Assembly (NCBI RefSeq): GCF_040802235.1
Contig: NC_133174.1
Span: forward strand, 85,830,647 to 85,894,646
Length of the DNA stretch: 64,000 bases
Direction: 5' to 3'
From: Manis javanica
Taxonomy: Eukaryota > Chordata > Mammalia > Pholidota > Manidae
Shown: positions 61,521 through 64,000 of the stretch, one piece after another
How the letters are laid out: every line of letters starts with the position of its first letter
How positions within the stretch are numbered: the first letter of the stretch is position 1
Made by a program: the position numbers and the translations under genes
Notes under the pieces: generated by a model
What the model was told of the DNA's origin: nothing
Seen by the model: only the letters and a program-made list of their open reading frames with translations
The model's database searches: none

Positions 61521-62115
61521 ATTTATTGAATAATTCTAGTATATAAAACATTGTGGTACATTTTGGGGACATGAGTTATCCAAATTTCATAAATTGGTGG
61601 AGGAAAATATATGTTCATGTAATTAATCTAATTGTGGGTAATTTTTCATGTATACTTATTGTATCAGAGCTACAAATAAAAAAAACTGGTAGGGTGGAAG
61701 AGATAAAGGTTAGTTTTAAGTAGTATAAATAGGGAAAGCTTTATGCACCAGGAGACATTTGAACTAGGAATTTGGATAACATTTAAGATGAAGTCAATCC
61801 TCGTCTTTAAGTTGAGAATGTTGGCTAAAATTTTAAATGGACATATCAGTCACACACAACCATCTTACAAAACAGCTTATAGAACAACTGAACTGCTTAT
61901 AGAACAGTGAAATATAACACAGACATCTTGGATTGAAAGGCAGTTTTCCATAACTATGCTATGTTGTGTCATGTAAAGGCAAACATAAACAAAGAAACCT
62001 GTTTTTCTGCTCTTTGTCCATTAGTCTTAGAAAAGAGTTGCTAAACTTTGTACTTTCATGATAGGAATGTCTTTGCTCTTCATGGTGGACCCCTCAAACC
62101 ACACTTGTGTTTATG
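61521..62115. other. Interval without recognised gene
   Basis: The start (61510-61580) faintly resembles an ancient 'TATTTATTGAATAATTCTAGTATAT' type repeat. Nothing else assigned. Confidence 0.35.
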
Positions 62116-62119
62116 CTAA

Positions 62120-62770
62120 TGAGGTCACTCATTCTGGGCTCCAAAATAGTTTCAGAATGGGAGCTGGCCATGCTAGAAAGGCCAATCACATGACTGGATG
62201 ACTGGGACAGTAAGCCATGATATTATCCTGATTTTCTGAACTCCAGAAAGCAAAGTAGGGCTGGAGATTGAGTTCAATCACATGGCAATCATGCCTATGC
62301 AAGAAAACCCAAATAAAAACTGTACATCTCAAGCTCAAGTAAACTTCCTCATTGGTAAAACACATCATGTCAGAAGGGTGATGTATTCTTTACATTTGGT
62401 GCCCTCCGAGATCTTACCATATGTGTCTTTTCATTTCAGTGGTCCTGATTTTTATTTTTTATAATTAGGCTGTAATAGTAATTATAGGTAGTGCTTTGCT
62501 GAATTCTGTGATTTATTGTAGCAAATTATCAGAAGTGAGAGCGTAGTGGGAATCCCTAAATTCGTATTCCGATCGTCAGAAGTATAAGGAACCTGGGAAC
62601 TCTGGAGCTGTGGCTGGTGTTTCAAGTTAAAAGGGTCCTGTTAAGAACTGTGACTTTAACCTGTGAAATCTGATGTCACTCCAGGGAGTTAGTATCAGAA
62701 CTACACCACAAAACCTGTAATAGGTGGCCTCACATAATAAATACTGCCCTGGAGCAAGATATCAAATGAA
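62120..62770 (+). repeat. Old LTR-type repeat (family name uncertain)
   Basis: Sense landmarks remembered from a mammalian LTR: 'CAATCATGCCTATGCAAG' (62286), 'CCAAATAAAAACTGTAC' (62309), 'GTAGCAAATTATCAGAAGTG' (62519), 'CGATCGTCAGAAGTATAAGG' (62570) and 'TTTAACCTGTGAAATCTGATG' (62653). Comparison is from memory, so the family name is left open. Confidence 0.5.
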
Positions 62771-64000
62771 TAGTAACTGAAGCACTGACTAGTAGGGACA
62801 AAGAGAGAAAATTAAGGGTAAAGTTGAAATAGTTATCCCTGTATTTTAACATGAATAGACATAAGAACTAGTCCCCTGGTGAGCCTCTCCACAGTCTGGT
62901 GATAGTTTCCCTACAAGACATCTGTTTATTAGACTCTTGTCTATATATTAATTACCTGAGTGGCCAGTGGTAATTCAACCAGCTCCTAAAGCCCAATAAC
63001 AAAATATATTCTCTCTCAACCAAGTAAAATAAATGCAAAAAGCAATGATTTACTCTGAAATAGAAAAAAGATTCAGTGAGAATGAAATGACTAACAAGTC
63101 TTTTGGGAAGGGAAAAGCTACATTATATTTTTCAGTTTAATTTGGACTGGCAATGAAATCATATAATATCAATAGAAGGAAATAAGAGAACAAGATTTTG
63201 GGATCTACATTTACCTTCATCCAGAGCTTACCAGTTGATTAATTCATCTGTTGGACAGAACAGTGATAAGTTTTGAAAGTCCTTAAGGTTTCAAAACAAA
63301 GAACTAGGAATTCTGAATACTGAATACAAAAATATAAAACAGTATATTGTAAGTGCTAGAGAAAATAAATTTTATTCCGAAACAAATATTAATAGTAATT
63401 CTTGAGCCATATAGCAAACATAGTGATCTATCAGGCTTCCCTGAAATACATCATCTGTGACAATTTTTCATTTTTGATTTTCATATACTATAGTTTTCCT
63501 CTGAAGCCCTATAAAAAAAGAATATGAAAATATCATGAAAAACAGATATATCATGCATATTCAGTCTCTTCAAAAGCTTTTCTTCAAAGATTTTGTTATT
63601 CTGATGAGTTATTCCAGTACTGGAAAACTACTGTATATTGAAATATTTGTAACCAACAATTGCAACATGTGTATGGGTGATTCTTTTTTATTGTTAATTT
63701 TGGATTCACTATGATGTCAAGTAGTTTTTTTAATTTAAATCAGGGAATACATAAAATAAAGATATTTTAACATGCAAAATGGCACTAATACAGAAATTCA
63801 AAATAAATATATTTTATGATATTTTTACCTAATACATAAAGATACATTACTTAATTTGGATTGCATTTTACTGCATGATAATGGAGAGTGAAATGAGATT
63901 TCTATGTAATGTCTAGCAGTTTTTAATTGGTTCAAAATTTTAATACAATTTCTCTCTTGATGGAAAAATTTATGATAATAATATCAGCATTCATAGGCTA
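62771..64000. other. AT-rich terminal interval
   Basis: 1.2 kb without open frames of note, RNA genes or recognised repeats. Confidence 0.45.

Noticed and set aside
1..64000. CRISPR arrays, operons, tRNA or rRNA genes
   Set aside because: The window is mammalian and repeat-driven. No spaced repeat array and no cloverleaf-like RNA gene was seen by reading.

Overview
The window is a piece of mammalian nuclear genome. It has no compact gene order and no operons, and it is AT-rich and built mostly from LINE-1 (L1) retrotransposons. Summing my own calls, L1-derived sequence covers roughly 36 kb, a little over half of the window. Ancient mammal-wide repeats (MIR, L2, MaLR-type LTRs, ERV-L) show that the host is a placental mammal. 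No primate Alu, rodent B1/B2 or carnivore tRNA-Lys SINE was seen. The L1 3' UTR style and the LTR at 6.1 kb recall pangolin (Manis) sequence, but this is from memory and is only a tentative guess.

Layout: 1-4.8 kb is an L1 entering from outside the window. 4.8-6.5 kb looks like a reverse-transcribed copy of a retroviral-type transcript ending in poly(A). 6.7-10.6 kb is old L1 debris, including an inverted element. 11.16-17.12 kb is a full-length L1 with an 18-bp target site duplication (TSD), an intact ORF1 and a broken ORF2. 18.6-22.45 kb is the 5' two-thirds of a second L1, joined to an older L1 3' end. 23.25-24.05 kb is a GC-richer island holding a short histone H2A variant (H2A.B type) with one frameshift. 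24.06-29.0 kb is nested and truncated L1s. 29-36.4 kb is almost free of L1 and holds MIR and L2 relics. 36.4-39.3 kb is another truncated L1. 41.35-47.22 kb is a complete but dead class III (ERV-L-like) provirus on the minus strand with two LTRs, a PPT, a candidate PBS and a near-matching 5-bp TSD. 48.9-50.5 kb has MaLR LTRs and a second ERV-L piece with integrase and dUTPase remnants. 51-61.5 kb is a block of minus-strand L1s ending in an element with a recognisable 5' end and TSD. 62.1-62.8 kb is another old LTR-like repeat.

The only host protein gene recognised is the H2A.B-like copy. Short H2A variants of this class are X-linked in placental mammals, and X chromosomes are L1-rich, so the window is probably X-chromosomal (inference). 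Every L1 ORF2 here is broken, so none of these elements looks autonomously active. Only one ORF1 is fully open.
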